64,000 nt of DNA from Woeseiaceae bacterium. GTDB taxonomy: Bacteria > Pseudomonadota > Gammaproteobacteria > Steroidobacterales > Woeseiaceae. Positions 7,748 through 17,600 of the stretch are shown here, piece by piece (position 1 is the first letter of the stretch; each line of letters opens with the position of its first letter). The position numbers and the translations under genes were made by a program. The stretch covers positions 62,001 through 126,000 of the forward strand of contig JAJFKU010000045.1 of NCBI GenBank assembly GCA_021773035.1, in the 5' to 3' direction. A model generated the notes under the pieces. It saw nothing but the letters and a program-made list of their open reading frames with translations, had not been told where the DNA came from and ran no database searches.

Positions 7748-9019
7748 ATGTCTTTCGATCTAGAAGCAGTGCGCGCGCAGTTTCCTGCGCTGGCGCTAAC
7801 GGATAACGGCACGCGTCGAATCTATTTCGACAACCCTGCCGGTACCCAGGTCCCTGTGAGCGTAGCGGCGGCCATGTCCGATTGCTTGCTCGGCAGGAAC
7901 GCGAATCTCGGTGGTTATTTCGCATCGTCAAAGGACGCCGATGCCGTGGTGGAGTATGCCAGAGATGCTATGGCCGACTTCCTCAATGCCCCATCCAGTG
8001 ATGAAGTGATTTTCGCTCAGAACATGACGACGATCACGCTACATCTGTCGCGGTCACTGGGGCGATTGCTGCAGCCGGGCGATGAAATTCTGTTATCGCA
8101 GATGGATCATGACGCTAATGTCTGGCCCTGGGTATTGTTGGCTCGGGATCTTGGGCTGGAGGTCCGCTGGCTACCATTCAACACGGAGACTTTCGAGTTC
8201 GATCTTGATGTTCTCGATGAGTTGCTCAGCGAACGAACGCGGCTGGTCTGTGTCGGTGGCGCGAGTAACCTGACCGGTACTATTAACGATGTGAAGTTGA
8301 TATGTGCGAAGGCGCGTGCGGCTGGCGCGATGACGTATATCGACGGCGTACAATCTGCACCGCACATCGCGACCGATGTGCAGGATATTGGCTGCGACTT
8401 TTTCGTCTGTTCGTCCTACAAATTCTTCGGCCCGCACCAGGGTATTCTCTGGGGGCGTCGCGACGTACTGCAACAATTGCCGCCGTATAAAGTGCGGCCT
8501 GCCCCTGACGAACTGCCCTGGTGCTTCGAAACGGGGACCCAGAGCCACGAGGGCTTCGCCGGCGTAGCGGCCGCTGTCGACTATTTTGCGTCGATCGGTG
8601 AGACGATGGCCGCGGAGAAAGCCGGCAAATGGTCACAGTTTTCCGGTCGCAGGCAGCATGTTCATGCCGCGATGGATTTGCTGTTCGACTACGAGAAACT
8701 GCTGGCGGAACATTTGATCGACGGTTTGCGCAACATCGCCGGAATCACGGTGCAGGGCATCACGGCGCATGACGCAATGGAGCGGCGTGTCCCTACCGTA
8801 TCGTTCACGCATGCCGAGGTGGCGCCGCAGACGATCGCTATGGCGCTGGCGGAGCAGAATATATTTGTCTGGAACGGTCATAACTATGCCGTGGAGGTCG
8901 CGAAAGCGTTGGGCATTCATGAGTCGGGCGGCGCTGTTCGCGTTGGCCCGGTCCACTACAACAGCATTGGCGAAATCGACGAATTGCTGGAGGCGCTGCC
9001 GGCGGTGCTGACGCCGTAA
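7748..9019 (+). CDS. Class V aminotransferase, cysteine desulfurase-like (VC1184 subfamily)
   Basis: The 423-aa protein starts MSFDLEAVRAQFPAL and has IYFDNPAGTQVP near 25-36, the opening signature of the VC1184/TIGR01976 group of cysteine desulfurase-like enzymes. The PLP-binding lysine is in CSSYKFFGPHQGILWG (about 216-231), and DGVQSAPH near 200 carries the aspartate that contacts the cofactor nitrogen. The true substrate is not settled for this subfamily. It lies at the end of the ECF sigma operon and is followed by two hairpins. Confidence 0.88.
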   Translation: MSFDLEAVRAQFPALALTDNGTRRIYFDNPAGTQVPVSVAAAMSDCLLGRNANLGGYFASSKDADAVVEYARDAMADFLNAPSSDEVIFAQNMTTITLHLSRSLGRLLQPGDEILLSQMDHDANVWPWVLLARDLGLEVRWLPFNTETFEFDLDVLDELLSERTRLVCVGGASNLTGTINDVKLICAKARAAGAMTYIDGVQSAPHIATDVQDIGCDFFVCSSYKFFGPHQGILWGRRDVLQQLPPYKVRPAPDELPWCFETGTQSHEGFAGVAAAVDYFASIGETMAAEKAGKWSQFSGRRQHVHAAMDLLFDYEKLLAEHLIDGLRNIAGITVQGITAHDAMERRVPTVSFTHAEVAPQTIAMALAEQNIFVWNGHNYAVEVAKALGIHESGGAVRVGPVHYNSIGEIDELLEALPAVLTP

Positions 9020-9028
9020 ACAAAGAAA

Positions 9029-9044
9029 GCCGCATTGCTGCGGC
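9029..9044 (-). terminator. Hairpin terminator 2 of the leftward small transcript
   Basis: GCCGCA and TGCGGC form a 6-bp stem around a 4-nt loop. Read leftward it is followed by TTTCTTTGTTTA, a fair U-tract; read rightward it is followed by CCTCG. The T-rich side therefore favours the minus strand. Confidence 0.5.
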
Positions 9045-9057
9045 CCTCGTTCATAAA

Positions 9058-9081
9058 GAAAGCCGCATTGCTGCGGCTTTC
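9058..9081. terminator. Bidirectional 10-bp hairpin terminator
   Basis: GAAAGCCGCA and TGCGGCTTTC pair perfectly around a TTGC loop. Its core duplicates the hairpin at 9029-9044. Leftward it ends CTTTCTTTATG and rightward CTTTCCGTG, so it can stop the aminotransferase operon and the leftward small gene. Confidence 0.6.
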
Positions 9082-9110
9082 CGTGAGAAGAGTGTATCCA
9101 AAAAGGAGCG

Positions 9111-9191
9111 TCAGCGAAGGGTGAATGGGTGCTCCGGTTTTTGCGTCAGACCCACAGGTTTTCTGGATACCTTAGTTATCTCACGAGACAT
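9111..9191 (-). CDS. Candidate 26-aa small protein with perfect Shine-Dalgarno
   Basis: On the minus strand the ATG at 9191 is preceded by AAGGAGGTGATCC (9192-9204), a full complement of the 16S rRNA 3' end. The frame encodes a basic 26-residue peptide beginning MSREITKV and ending HPFTLR, with a TGA at 9111-9113. A candidate sigma-70 promoter lies 33-61 nt upstream and two hairpins follow downstream. No hydrophobic segment is present, so it would be cytosolic. I recognise no family; the case rests on the complete set of expression signals. Confidence 0.55.
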   Translation of the reverse strand: MSREITKVSRKPVGLTQKPEHPFTLR

Positions 9192-9223
9192 GGATCACCT
9201 CCTTTTGTTGTTTGCCTAACCGC

Positions 9224-9252
9224 AGTATCTCTCGTAAGTGCAGAGATTCCAA
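9224..9252 (-). promoter_or_regulatory. Candidate promoter of the 26-aa gene
   Basis: Read on the minus strand, TTGGAA (9247-9252) and GATACT (9224-9229) are separated by exactly 17 nt. Each matches 4 of 6 consensus bases. Transcription would start near 9217, giving a leader of about 25 nt that is mostly the Shine-Dalgarno region. Confidence 0.4.
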
Positions 9253-9344
9253 GGAAAAAATTAGTATCAAAAACGTCTTCAATCCACCACAATTTTCGGG
9301 TTATTATTACCCGCTACCCTAACCATCCAATAAAGAGAACAAAC

Positions 9345-9791
9345 ATGGCTATCGCAGATCTCAAGAACGTGCTCAATATTTTCGGCGGCGCCGACGTTAG
9401 CGAAGACCAGCAAAATGAGCTGTTCAAGGAGGTTCTGTTGATGACGCTGGCCAGGGCAGCCGATGCAGATATCAATATTCAGTCGGTTGAGGTCGAGAAA
9501 ATTCAGAAGATTCTCAAAGAAGCCACCGGCGAAGACTTCAGCTCAGCCGACGTAAGGGTAGCGGCACGCGCTGAGCTCTATGCAGAAGCGACGCTGCGTA
9601 AGTATCTGGGCAGCGTACGCAAAAAAATGACGGATGCACATCGCTCAAGGACGATTCAGGCATTGGCAGAGGTATTTCGCAGTGACAGCAATGTCAGCGT
9701 ACTTGAAGTCGATTTCTTCGATCGTGTTGCGACCGCGCTGCAGGTAACGCCATCACAAATAGCGGGTCTTGTCGCGGGCGATGTCGACTAG
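9345..9791 (+). CDS. TerB-like tellurite-resistance family protein
   Basis: I take the ATG at 9345 because upstream sequence in the same frame overlaps the divergent small-gene signals and looks non-coding. The 148-aa protein is all-helical and acidic. Residues about 20-140 resemble the TerB/DjlA-like helical domain, with acidic clusters (ADADINIQSVEVEKIQ and SNVSVLEVDFFD) where TerB proteins bind metal. A role in stress signalling is suggested by family only. Its last bases overlap the convergent EamA gene. Confidence 0.7.
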   Translation: MAIADLKNVLNIFGGADVSEDQQNELFKEVLLMTLARAADADINIQSVEVEKIQKILKEATGEDFSSADVRVAARAELYAEATLRKYLGSVRKKMTDAHRSRTIQALAEVFRSDSNVSVLEVDFFDRVATALQVTPSQIAGLVAGDVD

Positions 9792-10684
9792 ACCGCAGCG
9801 TCGGTGCTGTCTTTAAGGCCGATTTCCCTGTAAACGACGTAAAGTCCTGACGCGATTATTGTCGCGCCGCCGATGACCACCCAGCGGTCCGGGACTTCGT
9901 CCCATATCAGATAGCCGGCGATTGCCCCGCCGATGAGCGCCGCGTACTCGAACGGCGCAAGGATCGCCGGCGACGAGCTACGGTAGCCGTTGATAAATCC
10001 GACCCAGGCGATGACAGAACAAATGCCGGCGCCGCATAGCAATACCCAGCCCGTCGTATCCGGTGTTAACCAGTTGTCGTTGTTTATCAGGGCAGCGGCA
10101 ACCAGCAATGGTCCGAGCACGACATAGACGGACAGGGACAGCATCGATTCGGTTGCGAGATAGCGGGCTGAAATCGCCTGGCAGGCGTAGCAGAAGGCCG
10201 CGATAAGAATTGCGGCGGAAGCGAAACTGAAATCGCCGCTTCCAGGTCGCAGCATGATCAGCGTGCCAAGAAATCCAACGAGTACCGCCATCCAGCGCCT
10301 CCAGCCTACGTGTTCGCCAAGCAGTGGAACAGACAGCGCGGTCACCATTAGCGGTGCTGTGAAACCCAGTGTCAGAGCGTTCACTAGCGGCATCTTGGAC
10401 AGGCCATAAAAGAACCCGTACATTGCCCCGATCGCGAGCATTGTTCGCAACAGATGCCATTTCCAGCGGCGCGTCTGCAGCATGCGAAAACCGCCGAAAA
10501 CACGAGGCGCCAGCAGCAGGAAAATCGAGACACCGATGGCGCTGCGTATGAGGACAAATTGCTGCAGCGAGTAGCTCTGCAGTAACTCCTTCGCGCACAA
10601 ATCGAGACCGAGTCCGCCGCTGACTCCAAATAGGATCCAGGCGATCGATCTGCCGATACGGTCGGGTTTCGTGGTGTGGGTCAC
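9788..10684 (-). CDS. EamA/DMT family transporter
   Basis: The 298-aa protein starts at GTG and has about ten transmembrane segments in two EamA repeats (about 12-140 and 150-285). GTLIMLRPGSGDF near 140-152 is the usual end of the first repeat. Members of this drug/metabolite superfamily export or import small metabolites; the substrate is not predictable. No good ribosome site is visible, so the start is uncertain by a few residues. It converges on the TerB-like gene. Confidence 0.85.
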   Translation of the reverse strand: MTHTTKPDRIGRSIAWILFGVSGGLGLDLCAKELLQSYSLQQFVLIRSAIGVSIFLLLAPRVFGGFRMLQTRRWKWHLLRTMLAIGAMYGFFYGLSKMPLVNALTLGFTAPLMVTALSVPLLGEHVGWRRWMAVLVGFLGTLIMLRPGSGDFSFASAAILIAAFCYACQAISARYLATESMLSLSVYVVLGPLLVAAALINNDNWLTPDTTGWVLLCGAGICSVIAWVGFINGYRSSSPAILAPFEYAALIGGAIAGYLIWDEVPDRWVVIGGATIIASGLYVVYREIGLKDSTDAAV

Positions 10685-10814
10685 GGGGTTATTCGTCGTT
10701 TCATGAATGCGGGCTGAACATCATCGCACGAGTTTTCACTCAGGCAAACCAGTTCAGCAGGCATTCAGCAGCGCGGGTATCTAATGGACCCGTAACCTGC
10801 AGGAGGACAGGGCA

Positions 10815-11645
10815 ATGAAAACCCGAACACGAAGTATCAATACCATCTGGACGGCATCGCTGGCGATTTTCCTATTGGCTGGCGGCGCCACAGCATTTGC
10901 TGAAGAAGAGTCGGAAGTACGCCTCAGTACAACGTCGCAAGGGCAGGGCATTCAGCGCGGTGCGGGAGCCGGTAGCGTTTCAAAGGATGAATTCAAACCG
11001 CTCATCAAACGCGGCGACCGGAAAGCCTCGACCCGCTCCAGCGGGCAGCAGAAGTTAGGCGCTGGCCAGTCTTCGTCGGCGAATACGGACTTCTGGTTTT
11101 ACGATGCGGACGTCGTGCTCTACTCTGACCTGGATCGCGACGGATACTACGCCGGTATTGACCTGGAGTTCGACGCCGATACGGTCTTTGTCGCCGCCGA
11201 TGTTTACGCCGTCATCTACCTGAGCTATGAGCAGGGACCGTGGAATGAGTATGCCTCGACCGCCGATTTTTCCATCTTCGGAGCCTCCAGCGACGATAAA
11301 TACGTCGTTGAAACGGATCTTGTCTCCGGCTATCCGACGGGCGACTACGATATCCTGATCGAATTATTCGACACACTCGACGGTGCCTTCGTGGCCAGTT
11401 TCGGGCCTGAGGACTCATCGGAGTTGTCGCTATTGCCGCTTGAGGATGCCGCGCGGGATACGCCGCCGGATACCATCGTTGTCGTCGAAAGCGGCGGCGG
11501 ATCCCTAGGCGTATTGGCCCTGTTCGCGCTGCTAGGTTTTGCCGGCTACCGGCACCTGGTTGCGGCGGGTCGTGCGCATGACTTTTCTGCCCCACGCTGC
11601 AAGGCTGTCGAAGTAGACGTACAGGGCGGGAACCACCAGCAGTGA
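10815..11645 (+). CDS. Choice-of-anchor H family protein with GlyGly-CTERM-like tail
   Basis: The ATG follows AGGAGG by 8 nt. The 276-aa protein has a signal peptide (to about residue 29), a low-complexity linker, and the conserved core FWFYDADVVLYSDLDRDGYY (about 94-113) through GYPTGDYDILIELFD, diagnostic of choice-of-anchor H proteins. At about 225-245 it has GGGSLGVLALFALLGFAGYR, a GlyGly-CTERM-type sorting signal cut by rhombosortase in related species. Normally such proteins end right after the basic residues, but here the frame runs on for about 30 more residues, entirely antisense to the RND gene end. A lost stop or recent frameshift is possible. Confidence 0.8.
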   Translation: MKTRTRSINTIWTASLAIFLLAGGATAFAEEESEVRLSTTSQGQGIQRGAGAGSVSKDEFKPLIKRGDRKASTRSSGQQKLGAGQSSSANTDFWFYDADVVLYSDLDRDGYYAGIDLEFDADTVFVAADVYAVIYLSYEQGPWNEYASTADFSIFGASSDDKYVVETDLVSGYPTGDYDILIELFDTLDGAFVASFGPEDSSELSLLPLEDAARDTPPDTIVVVESGGGSLGVLALFALLGFAGYRHLVAAGRAHDFSAPRCKAVEVDVQGGNHQQ

Positions 11646-14603
11646 CACGATGGTTGAAAACGCCAGCCCGCCGATGATCGCCCTGGCCATCGGGAAGTAG
11701 GGCGGTCCGTCACCGCCTACCTGCGTGGTGCTCATTGCCAACGGTGCCAGGCCGACAATCGTCGTCGCGACAGTCATCAGAATCGGGCGCAGTCGGTCGC
11801 GGCCCGCCGTTACGATCGCCCGGTTACGCGTTATTCCTTCCTGTCGCAGGTTGTTGATGTGATCGACCAGCACGATGCCATTGTTCACGACGACACCGAT
11901 CAGAATCATGATGCCGATCATCGCCATGAAGGAAAACGTGGTGCCGGTTGCCGCAAAAAACAGAAACACGCCGAGTATCGAGAACACGATCGAGCCGAGG
12001 ATGATCGAAAACGGCAGTATCAGCGACTCGAACAGTGCGGCCATTACTAAAAAGATGCAGGCAATACCGAGCAGTAGGTTGGTCACCATCATGCCAGCGG
12101 TTTCGTCTTGCCGCTCGAAGCCGCGTCCTTCCTTCCAGCTATATCCCGGCGGCAGTTCGAACTGTTCCATTAAACTCTTGATTCGCGGGCGGACTTCGTC
12201 AGCGCTGGCCTCGTCCTCGAGATTCGCGGACAAAATGACGGCAGTTTGTCGGTCCGTGCGTCTGATGCGATCCGGCGAACGGCCGATGCGTAGCGATGCG
12301 ACCGACCCCAGGGTGATGCGGCGGTTGTCCGGTGTGTACAACGGCAGGTTTGCGAGTTGCTCGATGCTCTGCCGCTCATCGTCCCGGAACGTCATGCGCA
12401 CGGCAATCTCACCATTCTGGTTGCGGAATTCACGCAGGTTCATGCCGCGCATGGCGACACCAACCGACTCGGCGATTACCTGTGTCGACAACCCGACGTT
12501 CGCCGCCCGCACTCTGTCGATAACGACGCGAACTTCCTTGCTGCCGGATTCGCCGTCGCTGACAATATCCTTGAGTCCCTCGACGCTCGCGAGAGATCGA
12601 GCGACATCGACGGCGAGGTCGTTCAGGACTTCGGTTGAATCGCCGCTGATCTGAATGGTGACGCCATCGCCACCACCTTGCTGATCGAAAGAGAAACTCG
12701 GTTTGCCGATTGCAATCTGCGGCAGGTTTTCCTCGATCAGTGCGATGATCTCCCTGGTCGACTTCGTCGCATTGTCCTCGCTGGTCAGCAGGATCGTTGA
12801 CTGCGCGCGGCCCTGATCGTAGTAACTGTACACGGAGCGGATATTGAACTCCTCCTTGTTGGTGTACAGATAATCCTCGATCTTGTCGACGGATTGTTCA
12901 ATGCGGGAGAGCGCGTGCTGCCCCTGCACATGGTAGGGCATGAACAGCCGGCGTCCGACGTCGTCAGGAAACATGTCGAACTTGACCAGCCCGAATATCA
13001 GGGGCAGGACACCGACGGCGCAGGTGAGAGCGATGCCCATCGCCGTCCACCATGGGTGCTTGAGGACCCACTCCAGGCTGGTGCCGTAACGTTTTGTAAG
13101 GCGCAAAATCCAGCCGCCGGCTTTGGGTTGTGGCGGTACGGAAACCCGGGCTGCAAGCATGGGTACCAGGGTCTGTGCGATCAACAGCGATGCGATTAGC
13201 GCGACAATGATGGTTACTGCGACATGCGTGAGAAAGATGGTTATGTCGGTCCTGGCACCGAAGATCATCGGCGCGAATACGATCACGGTAGTGGCTGTGC
13301 CGGCAATAACAGCCATACCGACTTCCCTTACGCCGCTGATCGTGGCCTCAAACGGTTTGTCCGGGTTGCTGGCGCGGTGGCGAAAGATACTCTCGGTGAC
13401 GACAACGGCATTGTCGACGAGCATGCCAACGGCAAGCATGAGGCCCATCATCGACAGAATATTGAGGGTTAGCCCGGCGAAGTACAGCGCGCCCAGTGTA
13501 ATCATCAGTGAAAACGGTACCGACGCCGTTACGATCAGGGTGGTCGTGATCTGGCGCAGGAACACATACAGTACGAAGATGGCGAGCAGGCCGCCCAGTG
13601 CACCCGCATTCAGCAGGTCTGCCAGTGATTCGCGGACCGAGTCTCCCTGATTGTCCAGGGAGAAAATGTTAATGCCGTTCATTTGCGGGAGTTTGCCGAT
13701 CTTTTCGACTTCGGCGATCACGCGGTCAGTAACGTCGACCAAGTTGGCGCCTGTCGCCTTGCTGATTTCCACTCCTATGGCGTATTGCCGGTCCAGGCGG
13801 CGACCGTAGTCGCGTTCGGGTGTGCGTTGCTCGACATTGGCGACATCGCGAAGGCGCAGGCCACTATCGCTGATCGACAGGTCGCGGATTTCGTCCACCG
13901 ATTTGAATTCGCCGCTGGGCCGCACGCTAAAGCGCTGTTCGCCAGCTGTGATCTTCCCGGCGCTGACGGCGAAATTGCTGCGCGTCAGCAGATCGCTGAT
14001 CGTCTGAATGTCGACGCCGTGAGCGGCGAGTTGATCTGGTTTCAGCAGTATCCGGATTTCCCGGGCGTCGACGCCTTGGAGGTCGACGCGCGAAACGCCC
14101 TCGAGCCGTTCCAGCCGTCGTGTCAGTAGGCGATCGAGCATCTCGTAGCTATCGGACAGGTCGCGCTCTGACGAGATTCTGAGCTGCAATACCGGTTCGT
14201 CGCCCAGCGACCCTGTGAACACGAGGATACGACGCACATCCTCAGGTAGCAGATGGCGGATACTGTCCACTTTCGCACGGGCTTCGATACCTTTAGCGCC
14301 CATGCTTTGGTCCCAGCCAAAGCGCAGGAAAATTTCTGCCTGGTTCTCACGCGAAGTGGAGAACATACGCTCGACACCGGACAGCGTTGCTAACGCTTCT
14401 TCCACGGGTCGGGTTATCAGGCGCTCAACTTCTTCCGGCGTGGAGCCGTTGTAGGGAATCTGTATGAATATTCCCGGGAATTCGATATCCGGGAATTTTT
14501 CCAGCGGTAGCAGGCGCGATGCGAGCAGGCCGACTAACGACAAAGCGACGAACACGACGACTGTTGTAACCGGGCGATGTAGTGCGACTTCGGTATGTTT
14601 CAT
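11532..14603 (-). CDS. Efflux RND transporter permease subunit (second of tandem pair)
   Basis: The 1023-aa protein has the full RND architecture: TM1, a large periplasmic loop, TM2-6, a second loop and TM7-12. GMLVDNAVVVTES in TM4 (about 390-402) carries a single acidic proton-relay residue, unlike the DD pair of AcrB. The start overlaps the upstream permease stop by 4 nt (ATGA), so the two are translationally coupled, as in MdtB/MdtC-type hetero-oligomeric pumps. It exports small molecules from the periplasm or membrane using the proton gradient. The 3' end overlaps the convergent choice-of-anchor H gene by 114 nt. Confidence 0.93.
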   Translation of the reverse strand: MKHTEVALHRPVTTVVVFVALSLVGLLASRLLPLEKFPDIEFPGIFIQIPYNGSTPEEVERLITRPVEEALATLSGVERMFSTSRENQAEIFLRFGWDQSMGAKGIEARAKVDSIRHLLPEDVRRILVFTGSLGDEPVLQLRISSERDLSDSYEMLDRLLTRRLERLEGVSRVDLQGVDAREIRILLKPDQLAAHGVDIQTISDLLTRSNFAVSAGKITAGEQRFSVRPSGEFKSVDEIRDLSISDSGLRLRDVANVEQRTPERDYGRRLDRQYAIGVEISKATGANLVDVTDRVIAEVEKIGKLPQMNGINIFSLDNQGDSVRESLADLLNAGALGGLLAIFVLYVFLRQITTTLIVTASVPFSLMITLGALYFAGLTLNILSMMGLMLAVGMLVDNAVVVTESIFRHRASNPDKPFEATISGVREVGMAVIAGTATTVIVFAPMIFGARTDITIFLTHVAVTIIVALIASLLIAQTLVPMLAARVSVPPQPKAGGWILRLTKRYGTSLEWVLKHPWWTAMGIALTCAVGVLPLIFGLVKFDMFPDDVGRRLFMPYHVQGQHALSRIEQSVDKIEDYLYTNKEEFNIRSVYSYYDQGRAQSTILLTSEDNATKSTREIIALIEENLPQIAIGKPSFSFDQQGGGDGVTIQISGDSTEVLNDLAVDVARSLASVEGLKDIVSDGESGSKEVRVVIDRVRAANVGLSTQVIAESVGVAMRGMNLREFRNQNGEIAVRMTFRDDERQSIEQLANLPLYTPDNRRITLGSVASLRIGRSPDRIRRTDRQTAVILSANLEDEASADEVRPRIKSLMEQFELPPGYSWKEGRGFERQDETAGMMVTNLLLGIACIFLVMAALFESLILPFSIILGSIVFSILGVFLFFAATGTTFSFMAMIGIMILIGVVVNNGIVLVDHINNLRQEGITRNRAIVTAGRDRLRPILMTVATTIVGLAPLAMSTTQVGGDGPPYFPMARAIIGGLAFSTIVSLLVVPALYVYFDSLAAWGRKVMRTTRRNQVPVAGKT

Positions 14604-17600
14604 TTCCTGTCCATCAGTGAATAGACAACCGGGATGACGACGAGCGTCAGAAGCGTCGATACGGTAAGTCCGCCGATGACCGTTATGGCCATTGGCGTCC
14701 GCACCTCGGAGCCCTCGCCGAAACCCATCGCCATTGGTAACAGACCAAGCGTTGTCGTCAGGGAGGTCATCAGAATTGGTCTCAGGCGCGCGGACCCGGC
14801 CTCGAGAATCGCGTCGAAGCGCTCTTTGCCCTGGGCGCGCAGCTGGTTTATCAGGTCGACAAGTACGATTGCATTGTTGACGACAATGCCGGCAAGCATG
14901 ATAACGCCGATAAACGCCACGATATTGACCGTCGTGCCGGTGATGAATAACGCCAGCACCGCTCCGACGAGCGCCAGTGGAATCGTAAACAGAATCACGA
15001 AGGGATGAATGAGCGACTCAAACTGCGAGGCCATGACCAGGTAAACCAGGAACACGGCTAACGCCAGCGCAAATTGCATCGACTGAAACGAGGCCTGCAT
15101 TTCTTCGCTTTGTCCGGAAACGATGGCGCTGATACCAGCTGGCATCGGTACCTTGGCGACAATGTCGCCGGCCTCAGCGGCGGCGGCACCCAAATCACCA
15201 TGGGCGAGATTGGCGGAGATAATAGCCACACGTTCCTGGGCGACACGGCGAATCTCAGCGGGTCCCTGCGAGACGGTGACATCTGCCACAGCGTCAAGAG
15301 TTACCGGGCGCTCCGATGTCGGGTTTACAATGAGACGCCGGATTTCTTCGATGCTGGAAGCCCGCGTATCGACGCTGCGTACGAGAACATCGATTTTTTT
15401 GTCACGCCAGGTGTAGCGCGTGGCGAGTTCCCCACGGACATTGGCCACCACGCGGTTCGCAATATCGCGAACCGCTAGTCCGAGTTTCGCGGCACGCTCC
15501 TGGTCGAAGACAATCTGAATTTCGGGATTGCCGCTCTCTACCGTGGTCTTGATGTCGGTAAAGCGATCGGAGGCCGACATTGCCTGCACGACCGCCTGGC
15601 TGACGCTGGCCAGGTTCTCGAGGCTATAGCCCGATACTTCAATCTGCAGCGGACTTGTGAATGACATCAATGACGGCCGCGTGAACTCGTACTGAACGCC
15701 CGGCAATGCTGCCAGTTCTGCGCGCATTACCGACATGGTCCGATTCTCCGCATCGCGTCCGGCACCGCTTCTGAGCTTGACGTTGAGCGTCCCCGTATTG
15801 TCGCCGGCGTCGACCGGGTTTGCGTCAAGACGGTTGCCGCTGCCGGCAACTGAGTAGTTGAGTTCGACCGCCTCGATCCCGGCGGCTGCAGCCTGTGCTA
15901 TTTGTATGGCACGGTCTGTTTCGGCTAACGGCATGCCCGGGGGTAACCTGAGATTAACCGTGAACTCGCCCTGCGAAAACTGTGGGATCAGTTCTGTTCC
16001 AAGGCGCGGCACCAGCGCCATCGTGGATATAAACAGCACGAGGGATATCACGATGACCGCCAGCCGATGGTGTAGTGACCAGCGAAGTGCACCCGGGTAT
16101 ACGGCCGCGATGGCCTTGTACAGGGTCTGCAAGACCCAGGTCGGCACCCACAATATTGCCCAGAAGGCCTTGCGGACGATACCGAATACGGCAGCGAACA
16201 GTCTCATCACGGCAGCGACTGCGCGGGTGAAGCCGTTGGCGGCGCTGTCGTTGGCGCCATCATCATAGCGACCCTGAGCGCCGAGCGAAGCCAGCATCGG
16301 AATCAGAGTCAGCGCGACGAGCAGTGAAAAAATCAGTGCGAAGGTGACAGTAAGTGCCTGGTCCTTGAACAGTTGACCGGCGATGCCGCTGATAAAAACC
16401 ATTGGGAAAAATACGGCGATGGTTGTAAGCGTTGCGGCAACCACTGCTGATGCAACTTCAGTCGTACCGTTTCGTGCGGCGTCGACAATCCCCTGACCCT
16501 GTTCCTTTTTGCGCACGATATTCTCGAGAACCACGATCGAATTGTCGACAAGCATGCCGACCGCGAGCGCGATACCCCCAAGCGACATGATATTCAGAGA
16601 TATATCGTTGGTGTACATCAGCAGGAACGTACCGATCACCGAAACCGGAATCGCGATACTGACGATGGTTGTGGCACGGGCATCCCGCAGGAAGCCGTAC
16701 AGTACGAAGACCGCGATCAGTCCGCCGAGAATTGCCGCAAGACGGACATCCGCCACGGCCGACGATATGAACGTCGACTGGTCGTAAACCATCGTCAGTT
16801 CGATATTTTCGGGCAGCGATTCGCGAAGCTTCTCGAGGCGCCGCTGAATTCGTTCGGCGACCTGCACGGTATTCGCGTCACCTTCCTTGTAAACCGCTAA
16901 CTCAACGGATTCCCGGCCCTGTACACGCGTGATGGCTTCGCGATCTTTGTACCCCTGCTCGACCGTCGCAACATCACGCAGATAGACGGGACGTTCGGCG
17001 ACAGTAGCGACGATTGCATCACGGAACTCATCGATACTCTGAAACTCATTGATGGTGCGAACCAGGAAGCGCTGGCTGCCTTCCTCGAGCCTGCCCCCCG
17101 ACAAATTCACGTTTTCGGACCGTATCCGCTCTGCGATCTGCTCGATGCTGACACCGAGCTGCGAGAGTTTTTGCTGGTCGACGCGGATTTGAATTTCGTC
17201 TTCCAGACCGCCGCTCACCTTGACAGCAGCCGTACCCTCTTCAGCCTCGAACTCTGCCTTGATTCGATCTTCGGCGAGTCGGCGCAGTGCTTTCAGGCGG
17301 GTCTCGGCCGATCCCGCCGCGGCGTCCTCTTCATAGAGCAGGGCGAGTCTCATGATCGGTTCTGAAGAGGGGTCAAAGCGCAATAACAGGGGACGACTGG
17401 CTTCAAGCGGCAATTCGAGAATATCGAGTTTTTCTCTGACATCGACACCGGCCATGTCCATGTCGGTACCCCAGAGAAATTCAATGGTGACATCGGATTG
17501 CCCGGATCGGGAAACCGACCGTACCAATCGCACGTTGCGCACGACGCCGACAGCTTCTTCGACGGGTTTGCTGAGAAGGTTCTCGATCTCGACCGGCGCC

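Noticed and set aside
9190..9204. TGGATCACCTCCTT, identical to the 3' end of 16S rRNA
   Set aside because: There is no other 16S sequence nearby. On the minus strand it is a perfect Shine-Dalgarno with an ATG directly after it, which is a better explanation.
11875..13650. Long plus-strand reading frames inside the RND genes
   Set aside because: They are antisense to strongly conserved RND coding sequence, lack ribosome sites and have low-complexity composition typical of shadow frames.
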